33,093 nucleotides of DNA from Halobacteriales archaeon QS_9_67_15 (GTDB lineage Archaea; Halobacteriota; Halobacteria; Halobacteriales; Haloarculaceae). Under the pieces are notes generated by a model, which did not search any database, was not told the origin of the DNA, and saw only the letters and a program-made list of their open reading frames with translations. Of this stretch, positions 1-9,542 are shown piece after piece; position 1 is the first letter of the stretch; each line of letters opens with the position of its first letter. The DNA lies in NCBI GenBank assembly GCA_003023165.1, contig PXSD01000169.1, positions 12,582 through 45,674 of the forward strand, given 5' to 3'. Made by a program: the position numbers and the translations under genes.

Positions 1-2
1 GC

Positions 3-566
3 GAGGGCGGCGACCGCGGCCAGCTATCGAGCGGGCTCGACGCGCTCCGCGACCACGGGAACATGTACGACTACTCGCTGGTGAGCCGACAGGACGACGT
101 GGCTCACATCAAGACGGTGATCGACGAGACCGACGCAATGGGGACGATCCGCGGCAACGACGGCTACATCACCGGCCCCTTCCACATCGAGGACGGCAGC
201 GAGGTCTGGCACGTCGGTTTCGACCGCGCCCGACAGGCCGACGACACGCTGGCGGATCTCGAGCGGAACAACGAGTTCGACGTCGTCGAGCGGACCAACA
301 CGTCGGTCCCGGACATGCAGGACCTCGTCCAGAACGCCGGGGCCGCGATGACGCTCATCGAGGGCTGTGAGGGCCTCTCGGAGACCGAACGCGAGACGCT
401 CGAGACGGCCGTCTCCTCGGGGTATTTCGAGTCGCCGCGGGACGCGACCCTCGGAACGCTCGCCGACGAGTTCGACGTCTCCAAACCCGCCGTCTCGAAG
501 AACCTGCGCCGTGGGCAGCGCAAGATGATCCAGCGCGTCGTCGATGCGCTCGACGACCTCGAATAG
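3..566 (+). CDS. HTH-type transcriptional regulator, bacterio-opsin-activator (HTH_10) family, C-terminal part; 5' end outside window
   Basis: The 63..566 frame stays open to the window start. C-terminus 'LSETERETLETAVSSGYFESPRDATLGTLADEFDVSKPAVSKNLRRGQRKM' is typical of the HTH_10 domain. Confidence 0.85.
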   Translation, partial: EGGDRGQLSSGLDALRDHGNMYDYSLVSRQDDVAHIKTVIDETDAMGTIRGNDGYITGPFHIEDGSEVWHVGFDRARQADDTLADLERNNEFDVVERTNTSVPDMQDLVQNAGAAMTLIEGCEGLSETERETLETAVSSGYFESPRDATLGTLADEFDVSKPAVSKNLRRGQRKMIQRVVDALDDLE

Positions 567-678
567 GGCAGTTCGGCCTGATACCCGAACCCCGACCCAT
601 CGTTCTGCATCGGTGAAATCGCTCGTTAACATGTGAACCCGGGGTGCTATGCCCGTCAGACCGGATATAATAGACATC

Positions 679-2145
679 ATGCGAGAGCATATCACGCGGA
701 GGCGAGCACTGAAGTCGATGGGTGCAGCAGGTATCGCAGCACTGGCCGGTTGTTCCGAGGGTGACGGGACGCCGACGAGCGGCAGTGACGGCGACGAAGA
801 CGGCAACGACGGCAGCGACGGCGGCGACGGCATGGACCCGACGGAGACGACCGATTCATCGATGGACGAAACACCTACTGGAACGGCGAGCGGCGTATCG
901 GGGGAACTGACTATCGGCGTGCTCCAGCCGATGTCGGGTGACCTGGCGTACTACGGCCAACAGAGCGTCTGGGGGTTCCTCTCCGGACTCGGGTACAAGG
1001 ACGGGTCGGAGCCGCCGGCGGACGTGGGGACCGGCGAGACGACGTTCTCGGTCGGCGACGTGGACTATCGACTGCTCGTCAGAGACACGGGGTTCTCGGC
1101 CGACGGCGCGCAGTCGGCGGCCACGTCACTCGTCCGAGAGGACGACGTGGACATGCTGTTTGGCTGTTCCTCCTCCGCGTCTGCCCAGCGGGTGATCGGC
1201 CAGGTCGTCAACCAGGCACAAGTGCCGATCATGGTCGGACCCGCCGCGTCGGCGGCGATCACCTCCGACGGGGAGAGCTGTAGCGACCTGGTGTACCGGG
1301 CCAGCGAGAACACGGCGATGGACGCCCGGTCCGGCGGTCGCTACGTCGCCAACGAAACCGACGTGTCGAAGGTGTATCTCTTCGGAGCCGACTACTCCTT
1401 CGGGCGCGCAGTGGTCAAGAACTATAAATCGGTCCTCGAGAGCGAGGGCGTCGAGATCGTCGGCGAGCAGTTCGTCGAGCGGGGCTACGCCGAATGGGAC
1501 GGGCTCCTCGACAACGCCGAGGAAGCCGGTGCGGAAGGGGTCGTCGGCGGATTCACCGTTGCGACGCTCCCGAACCTGTTCAGTTCGTACCTCTCGGGCG
1601 ATTACTCGTTCCGGACCTTCGGCGGGTACGCGACGCAGATCACGAACACCGTCGTCGGAAACACCATGAAGAACGTCCTCGGCGAGCCGCTGACCGAGGA
1701 GAAGATCCAGAACTCGAAACTGGGGTCGTTCACCACGCGCTATCACTGGAACCAGTACGACAACGAGATCAACGACTCGTTCGTCCAGTCCTACACGGAC
1801 ACCTACGGCGTCGTGCCCGACCTGTTCACCTCCGGGACGTTCACGGCGGCGTCGGCTATCCACCAGGCGGTCGGGGCGTCGGGTTCGACCACGGGCGAGG
1901 ACATCGCCGGCGCGCTCAAGGGCATGACGGTCACGGACACCCCGAAGGGCGAGGACGGCTACACGTTCCAGGAGTACAACAACCAGGCCCGGTCGGAGAT
2001 GACCGTCGCCGACCCGATCCCGACCAAGGACGAGTGGGCCGACTCGTGGGGCGCGGACATCCAGCCGGGAGAACCGAAGGCCCGTATCGCGGGCGAGGAC
2101 GCGACGATCCCGGTCGACAGCTCGGACATGAACTGTTCGCTGTGA
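679..2145 (+). CDS. Liv/HAAT-type ABC transporter substrate-binding lipoprotein (SBP1)
   Basis: Tat-like twin-Arg plus lipobox leader 'ITRRRALKSMGAAGIAALAGC', Asp/Gly/Thr-rich linker, then a type-1 periplasmic-binding fold ('LTIGVLQPMSGDLAYYGQQ'). ATG at 679 preferred over 649 because of the leader. Confidence 0.88.
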   Translation: MREHITRRRALKSMGAAGIAALAGCSEGDGTPTSGSDGDEDGNDGSDGGDGMDPTETTDSSMDETPTGTASGVSGELTIGVLQPMSGDLAYYGQQSVWGFLSGLGYKDGSEPPADVGTGETTFSVGDVDYRLLVRDTGFSADGAQSAATSLVREDDVDMLFGCSSSASAQRVIGQVVNQAQVPIMVGPAASAAITSDGESCSDLVYRASENTAMDARSGGRYVANETDVSKVYLFGADYSFGRAVVKNYKSVLESEGVEIVGEQFVERGYAEWDGLLDNAEEAGAEGVVGGFTVATLPNLFSSYLSGDYSFRTFGGYATQITNTVVGNTMKNVLGEPLTEEKIQNSKLGSFTTRYHWNQYDNEINDSFVQSYTDTYGVVPDLFTSGTFTAASAIHQAVGASGSTTGEDIAGALKGMTVTDTPKGEDGYTFQEYNNQARSEMTVADPIPTKDEWADSWGADIQPGEPKARIAGEDATIPVDSSDMNCSL

Positions 2146-2147
2146 AC

Positions 2148-2960
2148 ATGCTGCGGACGACGGGCCTCACCAAGCAGTTCGGCGGACTCACCGCCGTCGA
2201 CAGCGTCGACTTCGAGCTCGGGGACGAGCTCTGTTCGCTCATCGGCCCCAACGGAGCCGGGAAGACGACGGTTTTCGACCTCCTGACCGGGGTGCTCGAA
2301 CCCACACAGGGGTCGATAGAGCTCCGGACCGACGGTGAGTGGGTCGACGTGACCGACGCCTCGCCCGACGAGACGGCGACGATGGGCCTGCATCGGTCCT
2401 ACCAGATAACGAACGTCTTCCCGACGCTCACCGTGCTGGAGAACGTCCGCGTGGCCGCGCAGGCCCACGGCGACGACGCCGCGACGTTCTGGCGTAACGT
2501 CGGCACCTACGACGAGTACGTCCGCGAAGCGCGGGGCATCCTCGAACGCGTCGGCCTCGCCGACCGCGCCGACGACCTGGCGCAGAACCTCAGCCACGGT
2601 GCGAGTCGACAGCTGGAGGTGGCCGTCGCGCTCGCGGGCCACCCGGACGTGCTCCTGCTTGACGAACCGAACGCCGGCGTCTCCTCGGAGAGCGTCGGCG
2701 ACATCGTCGACCTCATCGAGGACGTGGCCGAGGACCACGCGGTCCTGCTCGTCGAGCACAATATGGACATCGTAATGGAGGTCTCGGACCGAGTCGTCGT
2801 CCTCAACCAGGGCGAAGTCATCGCCGACGACGAACCGAGCGCCGTCCGCGAGAATCCGGCCGTTCAGGAAGCGTACCTCGGCGGGTACGAACCCGGCGAC
2901 CTCGGCGACCGAACCGACGAACGGGCCGACGACGCACCCGGATCGGGAGGCGTCGCATGA
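2148..2960 (+). CDS. ABC transporter ATP-binding protein, LivG-like
   Basis: Walker A 'GPNGAGKTT', signature region 'LSHGASRQLEVAVALAGHPDVLLLDEP'. ATG at 2148 lies just after the SBP stop; the longer ORF start at 1494 overlaps the SBP gene out of frame. Confidence 0.88.
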   Translation: MLRTTGLTKQFGGLTAVDSVDFELGDELCSLIGPNGAGKTTVFDLLTGVLEPTQGSIELRTDGEWVDVTDASPDETATMGLHRSYQITNVFPTLTVLENVRVAAQAHGDDAATFWRNVGTYDEYVREARGILERVGLADRADDLAQNLSHGASRQLEVAVALAGHPDVLLLDEPNAGVSSESVGDIVDLIEDVAEDHAVLLVEHNMDIVMEVSDRVVVLNQGEVIADDEPSAVRENPAVQEAYLGGYEPGDLGDRTDERADDAPGSGGVA

Positions 2961-2976
2961 ACGCGAGGGAGACCCC

Positions 2977-3675
2977 GTGACGCTCCTCGAACTCCACGGC
3001 GTCGAGACCTACTACGGCGAGAGCCACGTCCTCGAAGGCGTGACGCTCTCCGTCGAGGAAGGGGAGGTCGTCGCGCTCGTCGGCCGGAACGGCGTCGGCA
3101 AGACCACGACGCTTCGCTCGATCCTCCAGTTGACGCCGCCTCGCGAGGGCAGTGTCACCTACCGCGGCGAGGAACTCGTCGGCCTCGGCACGCACGAAGT
3201 CGCCGACCGCGGCGTCGGCTGGATACCCGAGGACCGCCGGATCTTCTCGCAGCTGTCGGTCGCCGAGAACGTCCGCGTCTCCGTCCCCGACGGTCGGGAC
3301 ACGGAAGCGGCGCTGACGATGGCGTACGACACCTTCCCGGTCCTCGACGAGCGCCGCGACCAGGAGGCCGGCACGCTCTCGGGCGGCCAACAGCAGATGC
3401 TCTCGCTCGCCCGCGGCCTCGTCGGCGAGAACGCCCTCCTGCTCGTGGACGAACCGAGCGAGGGGCTGGCACCGCAGATCGTCGCCGACGTGGCGGACGC
3501 ACTGAACGACGCGGCCAAAGAGACGACGCTCCTCCTCGTCGAGCAGAACCTCCCGCTCGCGCTCGACCTTGCGGACCGCTTCTACGTCCTCGACAAGGGA
3601 CGAGTCGTCGACGACGGTGACACCGCCGAGGTCTCCGCCGACGACGAACGACTCAGGAGGTTTCTCTCGGCATGA
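2977..3675 (+). CDS. ABC transporter ATP-binding protein, LivF-like
   Basis: Walker A 'GRNGVGKTT', 'LSGGQQQMLSLARGL', 'LLLVDEPSEGLAP'. GTG start. Confidence 0.9.
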   Translation: MTLLELHGVETYYGESHVLEGVTLSVEEGEVVALVGRNGVGKTTTLRSILQLTPPREGSVTYRGEELVGLGTHEVADRGVGWIPEDRRIFSQLSVAENVRVSVPDGRDTEAALTMAYDTFPVLDERRDQEAGTLSGGQQQMLSLARGLVGENALLLVDEPSEGLAPQIVADVADALNDAAKETTLLLVEQNLPLALDLADRFYVLDKGRVVDDGDTAEVSADDERLRRFLSA

Positions 3676-4715
3676 CCGACCCGACAGTGCTCACCGAACT
3701 GACCGCGCTCGCACTGCAGGCGGGCTTCGTCGACGGGCTCACCGACTTCCTCGGCCCCTCGAACCTCGCGAGCGTGGTCGTCGAAGGGCTCGCCAAGTCG
3801 GCCATCTACGTGATGATCGCGAGCGGACTCACGCTGATATTCGGCCTGATGGGCGTGCTCAACTTCGCACACGGGTCGCTGACGATGATCGGTGCCTACC
3901 TCGCCGGCGTCGTCATGGTCGTCCTCGTCGGAAACGCGACCGGACAGTGGACCCGGATGGCGTTCTTCTTCGGCGCGCTCGTGGTCGTCTTCATCGCGCT
4001 GGCCTTCCTCGGTGGCGTGATGGAGATCGGACTGATCCGCGAACTGTACACCAGACCGCCGATCTACCAGATCCTCCTCACCTTCGGGCTGACGCTCGTG
4101 CTCGAAGAGACGGTTCGGATCGTCGTCCAGTTCTACGGGCTTCAGCCGATCTCCGAGTGGCAGGGCGCGCTCGGCACGAAGCCCGCGTTCATGGCGACAG
4201 AGCACTCGCTCGGTCCGCTCTCGGTGCGCGGACTGGCAGCCTTCGAGATCCTCCTCGGCCTCGCGACGGTCGCGGCGATCTGGGCCTTCTTGACGCGGAC
4301 GCGCTACGGCCTCTACATCCGTGCCGGCAGCGAGGACGCCGAGATGGCAGAAGCGCTCGGCATCGACGTGCGTCGCGTGTTTACCGTCGTTTTCGCGCTC
4401 GGTGCGGGCATCGCCGGTGTCGCCGGCGCGCTCCTGATGTGGGACCCGGTGTGGGGCGCGAGCGTGCCACTTGCCGCGGAGACGCTGTTGCCCGCGTTCG
4501 TCGTCGTCATCATCGGCGGCCTGGGCACCTTCCGCGGGACCGTCGCGGGCGCGCTGGTTGTCGGGATGGCAGACGCGACGACGACGTGGTGGTTCCAGAA
4601 CGTCTTCATCACCTGGACGTGGCTCCCCGAGATGGCAGTGTTCCTCATCCTCGTCGGGATGCTCGTCGTGAAACCACAGGGACTGTACGGCGTCGAGGAG
4701 GTAGGTGGCCATTAG
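3672..4715 (+). CDS. Branched-chain amino acid/amide ABC transporter permease, LivH-like
   Basis: Hydrophobic; 'SGLTLIFGLMGVLNFAHGSLTMIGAYL' LivH motif. ATGA overlap with upstream gene. Confidence 0.9.
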   Translation: MTDPTVLTELTALALQAGFVDGLTDFLGPSNLASVVVEGLAKSAIYVMIASGLTLIFGLMGVLNFAHGSLTMIGAYLAGVVMVVLVGNATGQWTRMAFFFGALVVVFIALAFLGGVMEIGLIRELYTRPPIYQILLTFGLTLVLEETVRIVVQFYGLQPISEWQGALGTKPAFMATEHSLGPLSVRGLAAFEILLGLATVAAIWAFLTRTRYGLYIRAGSEDAEMAEALGIDVRRVFTVVFALGAGIAGVAGALLMWDPVWGASVPLAAETLLPAFVVVIIGGLGTFRGTVAGALVVGMADATTTWWFQNVFITWTWLPEMAVFLILVGMLVVKPQGLYGVEEVGGH

Positions 4716-5985
4716 CTCCGTCACCCGCTGGGTCGAGAACCGCAGGCTCTCCTGGCCCGTGGACCACCTGCGAAGTCAGCAGGTCCACCTCCTGGTCGTC
4801 CTCGCCCTCCTGGCGTATCCGGGCTTCTACCACCTGCTGACGAGCTCTTCCGTCTCGAACCTCGCCGTGGCCATCCTGCCGCGGATGGACTCGATGGTCG
4901 CGGTGCTGTACTTCGCGCTGTTCGCGATGTCGTTCGACTTCATCAGCGGCTACACCGGCTACCTCTCGTTCGGGCACGCCGCCTTCTACGGCACCGGTGC
5001 CTATCTCGTCATTTTGGTCGCGAACGGCAAGATCCCCCTCCTCCCCCCGGGGACGCCGTTCATGATCTCGCTCCTCCTCGCCGGTCTCCTCGCGGCGCTC
5101 GTCGCGGTCGTGATCGGCCTCGTCTCCTTCCGGCTGACGGGCGTCTACTTCGCGATGGTCACGCTCGGCTTCGCGCAGGTCATGTACGTCTTCGTCCGCG
5201 GCTGGAACTACGTCGCGAGCAACCCGCGCGACGGGCCCGCGATCGGGTCGACCCACCCGGACGGCTTCGAGATCGGCGTCCCGTTCGTCGACCAGTTGAA
5301 CCTCGCCATCGGGAGTTTCTCGGGCGACGAAGTGACGCTGCTCGGCCACACGCTCGGGACGTACACCGTTTCGTTCTACATGGTCGGGCTGGTCGTGCTC
5401 CTCTCGTATTTCGCGATGCAGCGTGTCATCCACTCGCCCTTCGGCCGCGTGATGATAGCCATCCGCGAGAACGAGGAGCGCGCGGAGGCGGTCGGCTACG
5501 ACACGTTCCGGTACAAGATCGGCGCGTTCGTGATGAGCGCCTTCTTCGGCGGCATCGCGGGCGGGCTGTTCGCCGGATTCAAACGGTCGGTCACCCCCGA
5601 GAGCACGTTCTACTTCCTGACGACCGGCGACGCCCTGCTTGCGAGCATCATCGGCGGCTTCGGGACGCTCGCCGGACCGCTGTACGGCCACCTCTTCGAC
5701 TACGGCGTCCGTGAGTTCCTCTCGAACCGCGGTCTGGGCGGCGGTCTCCTGCCGTATCTCCAGGAGACGCTGAGCCAGGCAGTGCTCACGACGACGCTCC
5801 CCGGCGGGATCACCGTCGAAGGGTTCATTCAGGCGGCACTGAACGGGCACGCGAGTCTCTACGTGGGTATCGTCTTCGTCCTGTTCGTCCTCTACGTGCC
5901 CGGCGGCCTCCTCGGCACCCTCAGAATTGGATTGGGTGGCAAGGTGTCCGAGCGACTGCCGGCGAAGCTCTGGGGTGACCGATGA
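4705..5985 (+). CDS. Branched-chain amino acid/amide ABC transporter permease, LivM-like
   Basis: 'SGYTGYLSFGHAAFYGTGAYL' LivM motif, 'SPFGRVMIAIRENEERAEAVGYDTFRYK'. GTG start overlapping the livH end. Confidence 0.9.
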   Translation: MAISSVTRWVENRRLSWPVDHLRSQQVHLLVVLALLAYPGFYHLLTSSSVSNLAVAILPRMDSMVAVLYFALFAMSFDFISGYTGYLSFGHAAFYGTGAYLVILVANGKIPLLPPGTPFMISLLLAGLLAALVAVVIGLVSFRLTGVYFAMVTLGFAQVMYVFVRGWNYVASNPRDGPAIGSTHPDGFEIGVPFVDQLNLAIGSFSGDEVTLLGHTLGTYTVSFYMVGLVVLLSYFAMQRVIHSPFGRVMIAIRENEERAEAVGYDTFRYKIGAFVMSAFFGGIAGGLFAGFKRSVTPESTFYFLTTGDALLASIIGGFGTLAGPLYGHLFDYGVREFLSNRGLGGGLLPYLQETLSQAVLTTTLPGGITVEGFIQAALNGHASLYVGIVFVLFVLYVPGGLLGTLRIGLGGKVSERLPAKLWGDR

Positions 5986-6874
5986 CGGTCCACCTCACCG
6001 GCGTCGGGACGTACCTTCCCGACGAGACTGTCGACGGTGCCGACATCGCCGAGCGGAGCGGTATTCCGCGCGACGTGGTCGTCGAGCAGATGGGCATCCG
6101 CAGGAAGCACGTCTGCCGCGACGGCGACGACCAGCCGAGCGACATGTGCGTCGCCGCCGCGGAGGCCGCGCTGGCCGACGCGGACTGCGATCCCGATGCG
6201 CTGGACGCGGTCCGGTACCACGGCAGCGAATTCAAAGACTACGTCGTCTGGAGCCTCGCGGCGGACGTGGCCTCGCCGCGAGCCGCGAGGAGGACCTCGT
6301 CGACTACGAGGACCCGGACACCTCTTTCACGTTCAACTTCGGGAGCGGTGCGTCGGCGCTCGTCCTGGAACGCGACGCGCCGAGCCGAGCGCTCGCGACG
6401 GTCCGAGAGAGCGCGGCGGTGACCGACGGTAGTTTCTCCCGGGACGTGGTGATGCCGGCCGGCGGGACGCGACACCCCGCGAACCACGACACCGTTAACC
6501 AGGACATGCACAAGCTCCGTGTACGCGACCACGAGGAGATGAAAGAGCGCCTCGCCGAGGTGAGCCTGCCGAACTTCCTCGACGTGGCAGACACCGCGCT
6601 GGAGCGGTCGGGATACGACCGCGAGGACGTCGACTTCGCGGCGATCACCCACATGAAGCGGTCGTTCCACGACTCCCTCTGTGAGGAACTGGGGCTCGGC
6701 GACCGTCAATCGTACTATCTCGACGAGTACGGGCACGTCCAGAGCGTCGACCAGGCGCTCGCGACGGCGGAGGCACGGTCGCGCGACTGGCTCGACGACG
6801 GTGACGTGGTCCTGTATCTCGCCGCCGGAACCGGGTACACGTGGGCCGCGACGGTCATGGAGTGGCGGGCCTGA
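5982..6874 (+). pseudogene. 3-oxoacyl-ACP synthase III (FabH)-like protein, disrupted by an internal deletion plus frameshift
   Basis: N-terminal half in frame 5982..('MTVHLTGVGTYLPDETVDGADIAERSGIPRDVVVEQMGIRRKHV...GSEFKDYVVWSLAADVA'); C-terminal half in another frame ('ASREEDLVDYEDPDTSFTFNFGSGASALVLERD...EWRA'). The region expected to carry the catalytic Cys is absent. ATG overlaps the TGA of the upstream livM. Confidence 0.8.
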
Positions 6875-6895
6875 ACTCCCACAGAGCGCGTTCCT

Positions 6896-6916
6896 GAACG
6901 GACAGACTGTCCGTTC
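6896..6916. terminator. Perfect 9-bp stem hairpin (GAACGGACA-GAC-TGTCCGTTC) 21 bp after the FabH-like stop
   Basis: Direct reading of the inverted repeat; location suggests an operon-end or regulatory hairpin. Confidence 0.5.
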
Positions 6917-6999
6917 CAGAATGCCGATATCAGGGCGTTTGGCGGCGAATATCGGCCGTTTCCGTATCACTTATCACAGTTGCGTCCCGCGGTTCGCAC

Positions 7000-8073
7000 A
7001 TGGACCTCTACGAGTACTTCGAGGACTTCACGGCGCGCGACTGGCCGCAGGCGGACGAGGGGACGGTCCGGTTCGCGATGGTCGGACTCGGCTGGTGGAC
7101 GCTCGACTACGCCATCCCGGCGACGAACGAACTCGAACACCTCGAAACGACCACTGTCGTCAGTTCGACGACGGAGAAGGCGCGGGGCGTCGCAGACGAG
7201 CACGACAGCATCGAGCGCGCACTCACCTACGACGAGTTCACGGACGGCGAGGCGACCGACGCGTACGACGCAGTCTACGTCGCCACGCCGAACGCGCTCC
7301 ACCTTCCTTACGTCGAAGCAGCGGCGGAGTTCGGGAAAGACGTCCTCTGCGAGAAGCCGCTGGAGGCCACCACCGAGCGCGCCGAGAAACTCGTCGAGGC
7401 CGCACGTGACGTGACTCTCGGCGTCGAGTACCGGATGCACGTCCAGCCGGCGGTCCGCATGATGCGCGAACTCGTCGCCGACGGGTTCATCGGCGACGTG
7501 ACGCTCGTTCACGGGAACATGTCCCAGCGCATGCTGGAGATCAACGAGAATCCCGACCAGTGGCGGCTGAATCCCGACCTTGCGGGCGCGGGCGCGTCCG
7601 TGACCGACCTGGGAGTGTACTCCATCAACACGACCCGCTTCGTCACCGGCCGCGACCCGGTCGGCGTCTCCGGCGCGACGTGGTCCGAGCACGAGGCCTT
7701 CGACGACGTGCCGGACGAACGAGCCTCCTTCACCGTCGAGTTCGAGGACGGCGTCCTCGCGTCCTGCACGGCGAGCCAGAACGCCCACTACGCGAGCAGT
7801 CTCCGCATTGTGGGGACCGAGGGCGAACTCCTCCTCGAAGACGCGTTCCTCGGCGGCGAGCGGGAACTGACCGTCACCCGCGGCGATACGACTATTCAGA
7901 CGGAGTTCGACCAGATACGGGAGACCAAGCGCTCGATCGAGTCCTTCGCCGACCACGTCCTGACGGATACGCCGATCCTCGGCGACGGCGAGCACGGACT
8001 CGTCGACCAGCGCACCATCGACGCCGTCTACGAGGCCGCGGCGTCCGGCGAACGCGTCGACCTCTCGGAGTAA
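7000..8073 (+). CDS. Gfo/Idh/MocA-family oxidoreductase, similar to haloarchaeal D-xylose 1-dehydrogenase (NADP+)
   Basis: 'VRFAMVGLGWWTLDYAIPA' Rossmann motif, 'DAVYVATPNALHLPYVEAAAEFGKDVLCEKPLEAT' (EKP motif), C-terminal layout as in haloarchaeal Gfo6. Confidence 0.85.
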   Translation: MDLYEYFEDFTARDWPQADEGTVRFAMVGLGWWTLDYAIPATNELEHLETTTVVSSTTEKARGVADEHDSIERALTYDEFTDGEATDAYDAVYVATPNALHLPYVEAAAEFGKDVLCEKPLEATTERAEKLVEAARDVTLGVEYRMHVQPAVRMMRELVADGFIGDVTLVHGNMSQRMLEINENPDQWRLNPDLAGAGASVTDLGVYSINTTRFVTGRDPVGVSGATWSEHEAFDDVPDERASFTVEFEDGVLASCTASQNAHYASSLRIVGTEGELLLEDAFLGGERELTVTRGDTTIQTEFDQIRETKRSIESFADHVLTDTPILGDGEHGLVDQRTIDAVYEAAASGERVDLSE

Positions 8074-8161
8074 CTGCCGCGCGCGGTCACGACTCGTGAA
8101 TCGAGTGCTTCTTCGGCTCAATACGAGCGAGAGACGCGGAGCGTCACCAGTTCGACGCGGC

Positions 8162-9403
8162 TCACGCTTCGTCGAAGAGCGTCTCGCCGTTCACCATGTG
8201 CTCCTCGACGGTGTCGAGGTCGAGCGTGACGCCGAGACCCGGCTCTTCGGGCACCGTCATGTAGCCGTCGTCGATGAGGTTGTCTTCCTGGATTAGGTCC
8301 TCCCACCAGCCGAGCTCGTAGGAGTGGTACTCGACGGCGAGGGAGTTCGGCACCGCGGCCCCGACGTGGGCGCTCGCGACGGTCGCGACCGGCGAGGAGA
8401 CGTTGTGCATCGCCACGGGGACGTAGTACTGATTGGCCACGTCGGCGATCCTCCGCGTCTCGCGCATGCCACCGATCTTCGGCATGTCCGGCGCGACGAT
8501 GTCGACCGCCTGGTTCTCGAGGAGGCGCCGGTGCTCGGTGACGCGGTAGCGGTTCTCGCCGGCGGTGATGGGTGTCGTCGTGTCGTCGGTGACCGTCTCT
8601 TGGACCTCGAGATTCTCCGGCGGGACCGGGTCCTCGAGCCACCAGACGTCGTAGTCCTCGATCGCGTCCGCCAGTCGTTCGGCGGAGTTGGCTGAGAACG
8701 TCCAGTGGCAGTCGAAGGCCACGTCGGCGCGGTCCTTGACGCGCTCGGTGACCTTTTCGACGATCTCCGCCTTGTGGCGGATCTCGCCCGGTCGGAGGTG
8801 ACGGTTGGCGCGGTCCTTCTCGTACCCGGACGGCACGTCGAGGTCGAACTTCAGCGCGTCGTACCCGAGCTCCTCGACGACGCGCTCGGCCTCGTCGGCG
8901 CAGGCGTCGGCGTCCGCCTCCGACTCGGTGTGACAGTCACAGTAGACGCGCATGTCGTCGCGGTACTTGCCGCCCAGCAGTTGATAGGCGGGGACTTCGA
9001 TGAGCTTGCCGGCGAGGTCGTGGAGCGCGACCTCGACCCCGGAGATGGCGCTGACCGTGACGCCCTCGACCGACCCCTCGCCGGACATCTTCTGGACGAG
9101 ATGCTCGTAGAGGCGGTCGATGTCCAGCGGGTTCTCGCCGGTCAGAAACGGGGTCATCCGCTCGATCAGTTCCGGGATGCCCGCCCCCCAGTAGGCCTCA
9201 CCGGTGCCGACGACCCCCGCGTCAGTGTAGATGCGGACGAGCGTCCACGGGAAGTTCCCGTCGACCATCGTACACTGTACGTCCGTGATCTCGACGTCTC
9301 GGCCACCGCCGCGTTTGGCCGCCGCACCCATCGTCTCCTGGTCCAGTTTCCGCATCGTGTACTCCGCGTTGGGGTCGTGTAGACCCGCGTAGTCTCGTCC
9401 CAT
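8162..9403 (-). CDS. Mandelate racemase/muconate lactonizing enzyme (enolase superfamily) sugar-acid dehydratase-like protein
   Basis: 'ALKFDLDVP', 'DCHWTF', 'WWLEDPVPPENLE', 'ITAGENRYR', 'MHNVSSPVAT' active-site blocks. Confidence 0.85.
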   Translation of the reverse strand: MGRDYAGLHDPNAEYTMRKLDQETMGAAAKRGGGRDVEITDVQCTMVDGNFPWTLVRIYTDAGVVGTGEAYWGAGIPELIERMTPFLTGENPLDIDRLYEHLVQKMSGEGSVEGVTVSAISGVEVALHDLAGKLIEVPAYQLLGGKYRDDMRVYCDCHTESEADADACADEAERVVEELGYDALKFDLDVPSGYEKDRANRHLRPGEIRHKAEIVEKVTERVKDRADVAFDCHWTFSANSAERLADAIEDYDVWWLEDPVPPENLEVQETVTDDTTTPITAGENRYRVTEHRRLLENQAVDIVAPDMPKIGGMRETRRIADVANQYYVPVAMHNVSSPVATVASAHVGAAVPNSLAVEYHSYELGWWEDLIQEDNLIDDGYMTVPEEPGLGVTLDLDTVEEHMVNGETLFDEA

Positions 9404-9542
9404 GCGGCGGCCTACTGTGGGCCTGTACTAAAGTATGGAGGAATCGGTCCGACGGTGTTCGGCCCGCCGAAATGCCGCTCGTATCTATCCCACGAAACTG
9501 ACCGGCTGTTCGGACGATACGCGGTAGCGACCGACTCGACTC

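Noticed and set aside
633-646. Near-palindrome GTTAACATGTGAAC before SBP1
   Set aside because: Two mismatched positions in a 14-mer; too weak to call an operator on sequence alone.
1494-2147. N-terminal extension of the 488-aa livG ORF
   Set aside because: Arg/Gly/His-rich out-of-frame read of the SBP1 gene; true ATG at 2148.
3582-5850. Long - strand ORFs 3582..4724 and 4645..5850
   Set aside because: Antisense to livH/livM; low-complexity His/Asp/Glu/Arg composition and no family motif.
6967-8121. 384-aa - strand ORF
   Set aside because: Antisense to the Gfo/Idh/MocA gene; no recognisable domain.
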